39,371 nt of DNA from CBDULQ01 sp965368115 (GTDB lineage Bacteria > Pseudomonadota > Gammaproteobacteria > SZUA-229), in assembly GCA_965368115.1 (NCBI GenBank), contig CBDULQ010000004.1:1-39371 (forward strand), written 5' to 3'. A program made the position numbers and the translations under genes. Every line of letters starts with the position of its first letter. Positions within the stretch are counted from its first letter, which is position 1. Of the stretch, positions 31,406-38,758 are shown in pieces. Under the pieces are notes generated by a model, which saw only the letters and a list, made by a program, of their open reading frames with translations, was not told where the DNA came from and ran no database searches.

Positions 31406-31423
31406 CACAGGTTTCGACCTGTG
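31406..31423. promoter_or_regulatory. Palindrome with TTCG loop upstream of transporter gene
   Basis: CACAGGT-TTCG-ACCTGTG is a perfect 7-bp inverted repeat around TTCG, 55 bases before the transporter ATG. As RNA it would form a very stable UUCG tetraloop hairpin; as DNA it has the size of a dimeric repressor operator. No T run follows, so it is not a terminator. Confidence 0.4.
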
Positions 31424-31478
31424 ATAGTCTATTGTCCATCAACCCGGCCCCGTATTTTGTCCACACGCTACTACTACC

Positions 31479-32687
31479 ATGCTTAACGTTCTGGTCATCA
31501 TTGTTGCACTGACGGTCGGCGCTTATCTGGCGTTTTCACGCCGACTTGCGTCGTCCTCCGGCTGGCAGGCCACGGTAACGCCACTGGCCTCGATCATGGG
31601 CAGTGGCTTCCTGGTCAGCGCGCCGCTGCTAGCGGGTATCGTTGGCAATCTGGCGGTATTTTTCATGGCCAGCCTGTTATTACTCGCCTACATGATCGGC
31701 AGTGTAATGCGCTTCAATATTCGTCATTTCGAGCCGATCGAAACCGCGGAACTCGGACCGACCCAGTCGGTGGCTTTCGTTTCAAGACTGGTCCTGTCCG
31801 GCGCTTATTTCATATCAATCAGTTACTACCTGAAACTGCTCGCGGCGTTTTTGCTGAATACCGCCGGTATCGACAGTCTTTTGTTAAGCAACATCATTAC
31901 CAGCGGTCTGTTGATCATCATTTGCGGTGTCGGGATCTGGCGCGGCTTATCGGAGCTGGGACTGGTCGAGAAATATGCCGTAGCCTTAAACCTGGGTATG
32001 ATCGTCGCGCTACTGTCGGCACTTGGCGTGTTTAATGCTCAGCTGTTCTTCGAGGGGCGCTGGGAATTACCGAATATTTCTTCCACTATCGACTGGCATG
32101 ATGCGCGCATACTGCTCGGGCTGCTGATCGTAGTACAGGGCTTCGAGGCTTCACGCTATCTGGGTGATGCCTTCTCGGCCGAACAGCGCATTGCCACCAT
32201 GCGCCAGGCGCAACTGATTGCTTCGATCATCTACCTGATATTCATCGCACTGGCCACGGTATTGTTTCATGACGGCCTGGGTGCCGATGTCACCGCGATC
32301 ATCGGTATGACCGAACCGGTCGCCCTGGTGCTGCCGTTGTTATTGACCATTGCCGCAATCGGTAGTCAGTTCAGTGCCGCGGTCGCCGACACCGAGGGGG
32401 CCGGCGGGCTCATCGAAGATATCACCGCTCGAAAGATACAGATTCGCTATGCCTATGTCTTCATCCTGGCTGTTACGCTGGCCCTGACCTGGGAAACCGA
32501 CGTCAACGCCATCATCGCTTACGCGTCTCGCGCATTTGCCCTGTATTACGCCCTACAGGCCTGCGTAGCGTTTTTGGTCGTGCTTAAAAATCGGGAGATG
32601 GAACGAAGACGCGGACGCCTCATAATTTTTGCTGCGCTCGCACTGATCGCATTTATGGTATTTGCTTTCGGCATCCCTGCCGAATAA
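31479..32687 (+). CDS. Multi-helix membrane transporter, APC-like
   Basis: A 402-residue integral membrane protein with about ten or eleven hydrophobic helices. The first segments include ASIMGSGFLVSAPLLAGIVG, a Gly/Ser-rich helix break resembling the substrate-binding helix of the APC superfamily (amino-acid or related transporters). A conserved-looking loop QGFEASRYLGDAF lies near the middle. I do not recognise the subfamily and give no substrate. There is no clear ribosome site before ATG 31479. A TTCG palindrome lies in the upstream region. Confidence 0.7.
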   Translation: MLNVLVIIVALTVGAYLAFSRRLASSSGWQATVTPLASIMGSGFLVSAPLLAGIVGNLAVFFMASLLLLAYMIGSVMRFNIRHFEPIETAELGPTQSVAFVSRLVLSGAYFISISYYLKLLAAFLLNTAGIDSLLLSNIITSGLLIIICGVGIWRGLSELGLVEKYAVALNLGMIVALLSALGVFNAQLFFEGRWELPNISSTIDWHDARILLGLLIVVQGFEASRYLGDAFSAEQRIATMRQAQLIASIIYLIFIALATVLFHDGLGADVTAIIGMTEPVALVLPLLLTIAAIGSQFSAAVADTEGAGGLIEDITARKIQIRYAYVFILAVTLALTWETDVNAIIAYASRAFALYYALQACVAFLVVLKNREMERRRGRLIIFAALALIAFMVFAFGIPAE

Positions 32688-32702
32688 TACGCTCGACTGG
32701 AT

Positions 32703-33356
32703 CTAACGTTCCTGGCTATTCCACCAGGCCTTCCATTCTTCCGGGAACAGACAGGTTTCGAACGACAACTTTCTTAACCGGAAATAATCTTCATCCGTAT
32801 TCGTCGACTGAAAAACCATATTGGCTGTCGCGTCGATCAGCTTGTCCGGAAACAGGCCCTCTGGATTCTTTTCGTACATTTTCTTAACCATATCAGACGA
32901 CTCGGCCTGCGTGCGTCCTTTTCTCTTTAAGGCAAGCAGATAAAAGCCGATATCCTGACGTGCGAGACACAGGGATGCCGCATCCATACGTTTCGTTATC
33001 GGTAAAGCTTTCCGTTCAGTGCACTGGTAAAATTTTTCCGCTGCAAACTTCGGGTAGTTTTTGAAATCTTCGGTCTCCATGCGTTCGAATAGTTCATTGA
33101 TCATATCGATCTGAAACTCACCGGTCTTTTTAGCAGACAGTAATGATTCTTTGCTGGCATTGAACGTAATGGCGCTACGCGCCGCAGTCAACGTGATGAA
33201 TGCCTCCAGCTCGCAGACAATGAAATCCCGCTGCACCACCAGGTACCCACCTTCCGGTTTGGTGTTCAGCGCAGTGGCGCGCTGTGAACCGGTTGGTCCT
33301 GTTGCGCAGGATGCGCTGAGAATCGCGAAAAAAATCAGTATCGATATGCGCTTCAT
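32703..33356 (-). CDS. Lipoprotein with two Cys-bracketed helical modules
   Basis: A 217-residue predicted lipoprotein: signal MKRISILIFFAILSASC with lipobox SASC, then a short linker. The mature part has two similar helical segments, each opening and closing with Cys: from VCELEAFITL to FYQC, and from LCLARQDIGF to FETC, about 65-75 residues each. The arrangement resembles the proteins at 38262 and 38759. ATG 33356 is preferred because GGAGTG precedes it; a GTG two codons earlier overlaps that site. No known family is recognised. Confidence 0.72.
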   Translation of the reverse strand: MKRISILIFFAILSASCATGPTGSQRATALNTKPEGGYLVVQRDFIVCELEAFITLTAARSAITFNASKESLLSAKKTGEFQIDMINELFERMETEDFKNYPKFAAEKFYQCTERKALPITKRMDAASLCLARQDIGFYLLALKRKGRTQAESSDMVKKMYEKNPEGLFPDKLIDATANMVFQSTNTDEDYFRLRKLSFETCLFPEEWKAWWNSQER

Positions 33357-33542
33357 AATCACTCCATTCTGAAAAAACCGAGCCCGGGCATTCCGGTGTA
33401 CAGATCGTGTACCTAAACATCATCAGGGCCTGAATAATTAACGTTTAACTGGACCCAGTACTAAAGAATAGTCAATATTATTTCAGCAGATGATGCCGAA
33501 TTCACTCAATAGCGACAGGTTGTGGCATGGCGGACCAACGGC

Positions 33543-33860
33543 TTAGACCGGCACCACCTCTCCGGCGATATCATAGGACATGAATATTCGCTCCATTAAA
33601 CCACATGATCTGGCTGCTTCTCGCCACGGCTCGATGTGAGCCGCAACCAGATGTCTATTCAAGCTATCACGGTCGGGCCACAACTCTGAGAATCGAATAA
33701 GCCCCGGATCAAATGGGTCTTCAGCGACATCATAAGCAATGCAGCCATCCTGGTTACGGGTGGTCTCGACAAAAGTATGCAGATGGGGCAGTACGTCGTT
33801 CATGCGCTGGGGAGGAAAACGAAGGGTTCCGAACACCGCTACCCTGGGCAGTACATCCAT
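33543..33860 (-). CDS. Antibiotic biosynthesis monooxygenase (ABM) domain protein
   Basis: A 105-residue ABM-fold protein, related to YgiN-type quinol monooxygenases and other small dimeric alpha-beta barrels. RVAVFGTLRFPPQRMNDVLP, TRNQDGCIAYDVAEDPFDP, IRFSELWPDRDSLNRHLVAA and HIEPWREAA match the family layout. Members act without cofactor on quinols or polycyclic substrates, or are non-enzymatic; the substrate here is unknown. GGAGTAAG before the ATG supports the start. It follows the DUF3592 gene by 27 bases and is probably cotranscribed with it. Confidence 0.87.
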   Translation of the reverse strand: MDVLPRVAVFGTLRFPPQRMNDVLPHLHTFVETTRNQDGCIAYDVAEDPFDPGLIRFSELWPDRDSLNRHLVAAHIEPWREAARSCGLMERIFMSYDIAGEVVPV

Positions 33861-33887
33861 GTTGACTTACTCCTTGATCAAGATCTG

Positions 33888-34364
33888 TTATTTAAATAAT
33901 GTCCGAATCAGTTCAAAAACCGGATTATAGCCAGGCGCCAGAATCGGCAACAAACTGGCGATAAGAAAAAGGGCAAACATTACAAGCATAAACATCCTGA
34001 TGCCGGTTTGACGTGGTCCGGGTTCGAGTACCGCGAAACGCGTGAATATCGGGTGGTAATGAACGGTTACTTCCTTATCAACCGGATATTGTGCGAGTAA
34101 TTTAGCTGCATCTTCATGTGAGAAAAAATTCACCACATACATGGCAAGACGCCTGGAGTAATATTCTTTCCCGTGGACCTCATAGCGATAGTATATAAAA
34201 TTAGCCCGCTGTTTCCGGTTACCTTTGACCGGGGACATTTTCGATTGCACAATAACACCGTTAGTCTTCGGCCATAAATGATTGGTATAACACTGCCGTT
34301 GCTCCCATAACATATACACTACACCGAGAAATGCGGCCAGCGCTATCAGGTAGATGAGTACCAT
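33888..34364 (-). CDS. DUF3592 membrane protein
   Basis: A 158-residue protein with one helix at each end (about 1-19, VLIYLIALAAFLGVVYMLW; about 122-143) and a beta-rich central domain of about 100 residues. The centre has NGVIVQSKMSPVKG, FIYYRYEVHGKEYYSRRL and YPVDKEVTVHYHP, the DUF3592 pattern. Its function is unknown; the family appears in membrane proteins with an extracytoplasmic beta domain. Confidence 0.8.
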   Translation of the reverse strand: MVLIYLIALAAFLGVVYMLWEQRQCYTNHLWPKTNGVIVQSKMSPVKGNRKQRANFIYYRYEVHGKEYYSRRLAMYVVNFFSHEDAAKLLAQYPVDKEVTVHYHPIFTRFAVLEPGPRQTGIRMFMLVMFALFLIASLLPILAPGYNPVFELIRTLFK

Positions 34365-34436
34365 ATTAATCTAACCACTCAGAACAGTTTTTAGGGAACC
34401 GACCGGAGGTTTCTTGCTGACCGCAATAACCACAAT

Positions 34437-34607
34437 TCATACTTGCACTGCTTTTCCAAGCTTAATCGCCTGCTCAAGCACCTGTTTATCAAAATAAATC
34501 GTTTCCCGGGTCGTTGTATTTCGGCATTCCCATTTATCCTGTTTATCGGCAATGACTTCGATGGTCATGCCACTAATGGTATATGTTTTCCCGATAACAT
34601 CGTTCAA
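34437..34607 (-). CDS. Small 56-residue protein
   Basis: A 56-codon frame starting with TTG at 34607, overlapping the stop of the upstream secreted protein gene (TTGA). The sequence MNDVIGKTYTISGMTIEVIA, then KWECRNTTTRETIYFDK, looks like a compact beta domain with a C-terminal helix. Codon use looks normal, and the four-base overlap repeats the coupling seen elsewhere. No ribosome site is evident apart from possible coupling. No family is recognised. Confidence 0.5.
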   Translation of the reverse strand: MNDVIGKTYTISGMTIEVIADKQDKWECRNTTTRETIYFDKQVLEQAIKLGKAVQV

Positions 34608-35176
34608 GGTTGTTCCTTCTTTTTTTTCCAGTCATCCAGAGTCATAATCACGGGCTCCCGTCCGTTGTCCCGGAACCAGGAATCCACCGCATAGAGCTGG
34701 CCGTCTTCGATGTCTTTTACCACGGCCGTCCAGTGAATATCGACAAAGAAAGGATTACGCCTCACTCTTTCCTGAACCTGGTGCCAATGAATCCAGCCGC
34801 GTTGATTAAAATAGTTCAGATAACGTGTCGTATTCAGTGATTCGTCGATACAGTCCATCTGACCCGGATCACCGGTGCCTGAGTTTTTCGCTTTATCGTT
34901 GTCGGTACCCAGACGTCGGCCGGTGAGTTTTTCCATCAGTGCTATCACCTGGGCGATCTTATCGCGCTCCTGTTGAGGCGTTTTTGCCATGTCCCTGAAC
35001 AGATTATTGATCTCATCCCATTCCGGACCGGCCAGCTCCACTTCGCCCAACCGTTTACAACTGTAGTCATAACAAACGGGCATTAGATCGGGCTCGACGT
35101 TACGAATGTTTGCAGCCCATGAAGAACAGGTGGAAATAACCAACCCAGAAATACAGACCAGTTGTCGTAGCTGCAA
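34604..35176 (-). CDS. Secreted papain/transglutaminase-like protein (predicted)
   Basis: A 190-residue protein from TTG 35176, just after the FmdB-like gene, with a signal-like N-terminus (LRQLVCISGLVISTCSSWAA). An upstream ATG at 35278 would overlap that gene and lose the signal. A helical region (WDEINNLFRDMA, KIAQVIALMEKLTG) leads to MDCIDESLNTTRYLNYF, VDIHWTAVVKD and LYAVDSWF. The order Cys109, His148, Asp165 matches the catalytic triad order of papain/transglutaminase folds. Enzymatic activity is inferred from this pattern only. Translation is probably coupled with its neighbours on both sides. Confidence 0.68.
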   Translation of the reverse strand: MQLRQLVCISGLVISTCSSWAANIRNVEPDLMPVCYDYSCKRLGEVELAGPEWDEINNLFRDMAKTPQQERDKIAQVIALMEKLTGRRLGTDNDKAKNSGTGDPGQMDCIDESLNTTRYLNYFNQRGWIHWHQVQERVRRNPFFVDIHWTAVVKDIEDGQLYAVDSWFRDNGREPVIMTLDDWKKKKEQP

Positions 35177-35180
35177 GCCG

Positions 35181-35435
35181 TCAAATACCACAGCTACCAC
35201 CCGAACATCCACTACCTGACATGCAGGACGGCACATCCGGGTTTTTGAGGTTACTGCTTTTAACCAGTCCGCCGCCATGAATCAATCGCGTAACTTTTGA
35301 ATCAGCGGCAATATCGCCAGGGCTGATACCTGCCACTTCGCATAGCTCACCCCAGGTATCGATCCGTACGCTCATTGCATGTTTGACTTCGTAGACCTGT
35401 TGATTGGCCTCACAACGATAATCATAAGTCGGCAT
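35181..35435 (-). CDS. FmdB-like small protein
   Basis: An 84-residue relative of the FmdB zinc-ribbon family. The start MPTYDYRCEANQQVYEVKHA matches, but the second zinc-ligand cysteines of the classic ribbon are missing; TWGELCEVAGISPGDIAADS is typical of this subgroup. The tail is Cys/Gly-rich (CMSGSGCSGGSCGI) and may bind metal. The next gene starts five bases after its stop, suggesting one operon with the secreted Cys-His-Asp protein. Function is unknown. Confidence 0.8.
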   Translation of the reverse strand: MPTYDYRCEANQQVYEVKHAMSVRIDTWGELCEVAGISPGDIAADSKVTRLIHGGGLVKSSNLKNPDVPSCMSGSGCSGGSCGI

Positions 35436-35471
35436 GATATTTTCCTGCTAAATTCTCTGATCAATAAACGG

Positions 35472-36110
35472 CTAGTCCCCGCCGGCTCGATACAGCGCCT
35501 CCAGGTCGTGTCCCACGATCGATTCGAGATTGGCGCTAATTTTTTCAACGTTCCAGTCCCACCAGGCAATCTGTAAAAGTGCTTTGATGGTATCATCATC
35601 GAACCTGCGCTTGAGTACCGCAGCGGGATTGCCGCCAACCACAGTGTAGGGTGGCACATTCCGCGTCACCACGGATTTGCTGGCAATTATCGCGCCACTA
35701 CCGATTTTAACACCCGGCATGATGGCCGCTTCGTATCCAATCCACACATCATGGCCGATTTCGGTATTCCCTTTGTTGGGTAATTCATTATCCTCCGGCA
35801 TGACTCGCTCCCAGCCGTTCCCGAAGATCTGAAACGGATAGGTCGAGAAGCCCGACAGCTTATGATTAGCGCCATTCATAATGAATTTGACACCGGTCGC
35901 GATGGCACAAAATTTACCAAAGATGAGCTTATCCCCGACAAACGGGAAATGGTACAGCACGTTCTGTTCAAAGCGCTCCGGACCCTCCGGGTCATCGTAA
36001 TAGGTATAGTCCCCGACGATGATGTTTTCCGAAGTGATGTAGTTTTTCAGAAAACCGACCTGGGGGAAGCCCTCCATCGGTGATTTATTGTTGGGATCTG
36101 GGCCGTTCAA
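35472..36110 (-). CDS. Vat/CatB-type xenobiotic O-acetyltransferase
   Basis: A 212-residue left-handed beta-helix acetyltransferase of the Vat/CatB group, whose members acetylate streptogramin A or chloramphenicol with acetyl-CoA. GPDPN near the start, FGKFCAIATGVKFIMNGANH, STYPFQIFGNGWE, IGHDVWIGYEAAIMPGVKIG and VVGGNPAAVLKRRF match the family closely. The catalytic His is His83. It starts with TTG at 36110, supported by GGAGG six bases upstream. Many environmental homologues have unknown natural acceptors, so resistance is not implied. Confidence 0.9.
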   Translation of the reverse strand: MNGPDPNNKSPMEGFPQVGFLKNYITSENIIVGDYTYYDDPEGPERFEQNVLYHFPFVGDKLIFGKFCAIATGVKFIMNGANHKLSGFSTYPFQIFGNGWERVMPEDNELPNKGNTEIGHDVWIGYEAAIMPGVKIGSGAIIASKSVVTRNVPPYTVVGGNPAAVLKRRFDDDTIKALLQIAWWDWNVEKISANLESIVGHDLEALYRAGGD

Positions 36111-36214
36111 GATACCTCCATCGTCCTCAATTACGCATCATTCATTTAATCCGAGTTTTTTGTACGCCCACTACTATTGCCCGGAACTCGGCGTCTTAGA
36201 GCAGGATTTTAACC

Positions 36215-36853
36215 TCAAGCGTTCATCGCCAGAACAGTCTGTGCAATCGCCTGGCCCAGAATCCGGTGCTGATCCTCGTCCAGATGAATGCCATCCACCA
36301 GGCTGGCAGTCGTCACGGATGAAGAATCGAAAAATCCGGTAGAATACTCCCGGGCGATTTTTGCCAGTTCGCTTGCCAGACCTGAATCTCGCTTTTCCGC
36401 ATCCCTGAATTTGTTCGCAATCGACCCGCGTGGCTCAATGATTTTCGGTGGCGACACCAGCAGTATATGTGGTATCGGCATGCCGGGTTCCACCGGCGCC
36501 TGGCGAATAATGTTAATCAATCTGGCTGTGCCCTGGGCTGACATCCAGGCGTTATTCTTGTGGGTACATTGAAAGTCATTGGTGCCCAGCATCAGAATCA
36601 CCAGCTTTAAAGGGGAATGCATTTCGATCACCTGGGACAGTCCCAGGCTGCCATTGCGGCCGTCCTTGAAAGGATCGTCCCATACCGTGCGCCGGCCGTT
36701 CAGGCAGTTTTCAATAACCCGAATATCAAGGCCTGTATCCTTCAGGGACTTTTCCATGACGCCGGGCCATCGTTTATCGAAGCTCAGACGTTGTCGTGTA
36801 TTGGGAATAATGCCCCAGGTGAGGCTGTCTGAATAGACGAGTATCTGCTCCAT
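36215..36853 (-). CDS. SGNH/GDSL-family hydrolase
   Basis: A 212-residue SGNH hydrolase, close to arylesterase-type members. Block I is LVYSDSLTWG, with Ser10 as nucleophile and Ser replacing the Gly of GDS; block II has NGRRT (Asn in ENCLNGRRT); block III is GTND (90-93); block V is DGIHLDEDQH with Asp187 and His190. No signal peptide is seen, so it is cytoplasmic. It is 104 bases upstream of the Vat-like gene on the same strand. The ester substrate is unknown. Confidence 0.9.
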   Translation of the reverse strand: MEQILVYSDSLTWGIIPNTRQRLSFDKRWPGVMEKSLKDTGLDIRVIENCLNGRRTVWDDPFKDGRNGSLGLSQVIEMHSPLKLVILMLGTNDFQCTHKNNAWMSAQGTARLINIIRQAPVEPGMPIPHILLVSPPKIIEPRGSIANKFRDAEKRDSGLASELAKIAREYSTGFFDSSSVTTASLVDGIHLDEDQHRILGQAIAQTVLAMNA

Positions 36854-36971
36854 GACTAAAACAATATCCTTATCTCGAACGTTGGGAAAAGGGCCAGGCC
36901 CTTCAAGCCGTTAAATGCGGCCGCCACAATATAACACGGTCACACCGGAAGAAGGCCTGTTTCCCTTTTGC

Positions 36972-37397
36972 CTATCGTTCCGGAAAGTCGGCCAAACAAC
37001 ATTGGCCCGACGGATTTCTTGACTCGCAGGCACAGCCTTTATTACGCGTCTCTTCGATAATAAACTCGCGGATATGGGGGTTTGTTCTGGCTTGCAGCCT
37101 GGAAACGCCGTAACAATAGCAAATCAGCCCGGAATCTGAATCTTCTTTAACGCCGACTTCGGTGCGCATGGCCTGTTTGTCGATTACCGAGCCATCTTCG
37201 CCAAAATAGACCACATTGCAGTCGGGGTCCGAGCAGAAATAATAACCCTGCTTTTTCTCCGTCCAGGTCCAGGGTGCTTTTATGTGCAGTTTGATTGTGT
37301 TTGCAGAAACCCGTCCGTACTCTCTTTGATTGACCGGGCACTTATGTTTTTTCGGATACTCGTCGGCGATTCGCGGTGTGGAACAGCAGTCAGACAT
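36972..37397 (-). CDS. CopZ-type [2Fe-2S]/zinc protein without HMA domain
   Basis: A 141-residue protein matching the N-terminal domain of Archaeoglobus-type CopZ, which holds a zinc site and a [2Fe-2S] cluster. Cysteines occur in SDCCSTP, HKCPVNQ, YYFCSDPDCNVVYFG, LICYCYGVSR and NKGCACESRNPSGQCC. The copper-binding HMA domain that follows in full CopZ is absent. GGAGCG precedes the ATG. It may deliver electrons or metals; no copper exporter is adjacent, so a copper role is uncertain. Confidence 0.85.
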   Translation of the reverse strand: MSDCCSTPRIADEYPKKHKCPVNQREYGRVSANTIKLHIKAPWTWTEKKQGYYFCSDPDCNVVYFGEDGSVIDKQAMRTEVGVKEDSDSGLICYCYGVSRLQARTNPHIREFIIEETRNKGCACESRNPSGQCCLADFPER

Positions 37398-37502
37398 GAT
37401 CGCTCCTTTTCAGTGCCAGCCCCGGACTAAGCAGGACAAACAAAGTTTAACAAGGTCCAGCTCAAATGAGCACCCTGTGGGGAAACGCTAAACGCTGTTT
37501 TT

Positions 37503-37682
37503 CTAATCAGCCTCCAGCGACTGTTCCGGCTTCGCCAGGAGTACCAGCGGTATTGCGAAAGGACCCAGGATGACAACGACCAGCCTCTTCGCCAAATTCG
37601 GCTTGACCTGTCGTGCTTTTGCGATGTAATGACAAATAACGACACTTACTAACCAGATGATTACCGGTACGTATACGGCCAT
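37503..37682 (-). CDS. Small 59-residue membrane protein
   Basis: A 59-codon frame with ATG 37682 and a good GGAGATAAG ribosome site. It encodes two hydrophobic segments, VYVPVIIWLVSVVICHYIA and RLVVVILGPFAIPLVLLA, joined by a basic loop (KARQVKPNLAKR), and an acidic tail. The pattern is that of a real two-helix inner-membrane protein with positive loop inside. No family is recognised. It precedes the CopZ-like gene by 105 bases on the same strand. Confidence 0.65.
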   Translation of the reverse strand: MAVYVPVIIWLVSVVICHYIAKARQVKPNLAKRLVVVILGPFAIPLVLLAKPEQSLEAD

Positions 37683-37829
37683 ATTCTTATCTCCATACGC
37701 AGGGCTGGATTAGCACATGAAACGTTCTGACTCTTCAATTGACTGAATGTTTCACAGGCTTGCCCCGAAATACCTTGTTACCGGTCGTGTAAATTCGATT
37801 TCAGCCGGAAATATCAAATTTTTTATTCA

Positions 37830-38069
37830 TTAAACGTTATTCAAAGGATCTTCATCGGCGGCTGGTGCTCGGGCGGTTTTCGCTTTTGAGGCCTCTGCTA
37901 TTTGTGTCAGTAGCCTGTTCGTCTGTTTTACTTCCTTCAGATGCTCGTCGAGCCGGGCTTTGATACCGAATACGGCAAACGGCATCAGGAACCATAATAT
38001 TCCGACGATCAACATGAATATCATGAAGATCAAACCCAATGTACTTCCAAAGAATTCTGCATTATTCAT
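37830..38069 (-). CDS. Small membrane protein with coiled-coil tail
   Basis: A 79-residue protein with one long hydrophobic segment at about 10-36 (LGLIFMIFMLIVGILWFLMP), followed by a heptad-like charged helix (RLDEHLKEVKQTNRLLTQIA) and an Ala-rich acidic tail. GGAGCC before the ATG supports the start. This layout is common in small membrane scaffold proteins; no specific family is recognised. Confidence 0.68.
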   Translation of the reverse strand: MNNAEFFGSTLGLIFMIFMLIVGILWFLMPFAVFGIKARLDEHLKEVKQTNRLLTQIAEASKAKTARAPAADEDPLNNV

Positions 38070-38261
38070 TTCAGGCTCCAGGTTCTGCTAGAAAAAATGA
38101 CAAAAGCTTTGACCCTCCTGCCCCGTGGGTGATTCATGTCTTGGGCATCACATTAGAATTTTTATACTTTCTATACGAATTCTTTCTCCCCTTTGTAGAA
38201 TCCTGTGCAATAATCACCCGCATTACTATTCTAATCGGAACGCAATACACAGGGAGCACAC

Positions 38262-38687
38262 ATGATTCGTCCGTTGTTAATCACCTTACCACTTTTACTG
38301 TCACTGCAACCGGCTGTCGCAAGCGAAAAATATGTCGGCGCCAACCCGCATATGATTGCGACCCCCGAATGGCAGCGTTATATGCAATGCGAAGTGGCCG
38401 CTGACTTCTCAGCAACTTTCGCAAACGATGTGGTCATGCACGAAGCAGCCGGCATAGAAGCAAAGAGACAGCGCGGACTGGCAGTTCGGGGCATGAAGTC
38501 CACCATCGACCTGCAAACCGTCGAAAGCCTGACCACAAAGAAAAGCCTCGAAGCCGCCATCGCCAATGAGAAAAACCCCGACAAAGCGTTTCAACTGACC
38601 TGGGAATACTGTATGTCGTTTTCTCTGAAACAGCATTATTATTTTGATGCCGAACTGCCGGATATACCCGGGATGGAGAACCCCTGA
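38262..38687 (+). CDS. Secreted protein with one Cys-bracketed helical module
   Basis: A 141-residue protein with a Sec signal (MIRPLLITLPLLLSLQPAVA, cleavage near VAS). The mature part has a helical segment of about 73 residues bounded by Cys in MQCEVAADFS and WEYCMSFS, a pattern shared with the proteins at 32703 and 38759. The tail is acidic. GGGAGC precedes the ATG. It is closed by a strong terminator. No named family is recognised. Confidence 0.68.
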   Translation: MIRPLLITLPLLLSLQPAVASEKYVGANPHMIATPEWQRYMQCEVAADFSATFANDVVMHEAAGIEAKRQRGLAVRGMKSTIDLQTVESLTTKKSLEAAIANEKNPDKAFQLTWEYCMSFSLKQHYYFDAELPDIPGMENP

Positions 38688-38702
38688 AATATATCAAAAT
38701 GT

Positions 38703-38726
38703 AAAAAGGGGTCTAAGCCCCTTTTT
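38703..38726. terminator. Bidirectional rho-independent terminator
   Basis: AAAAAGGGG (38703-38711) and CCCCTTTTT (38718-38726) form a perfect stem with loop TCTAAG, ending both the plus-strand secreted-protein gene and the convergent minus-strand gene starting beyond it. Confidence 0.88.
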
Positions 38727-38758
38727 ATTTAACTCAGGTTAAAAATATGAATCAATAC

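Noticed and set aside
34443..34694. Plus-strand frame of 83 codons as a gene
   Set aside because: It lies antisense to the 56-residue and secreted-protein genes, has no ribosome site, and its composition is not protein-like.
37413..37418. Minus-strand TGGCAC upstream of the CopZ-like gene, a possible sigma-54 -24 element
   Set aside because: No GC occurs at the required -12 spacing; the following bases are the ribosome site.
37427..37645. 72-codon minus-strand frame rich in Arg, Ser and Trp
   Set aside because: It is out of frame with the 59-residue membrane protein, which has a proper ribosome site and helix pattern.
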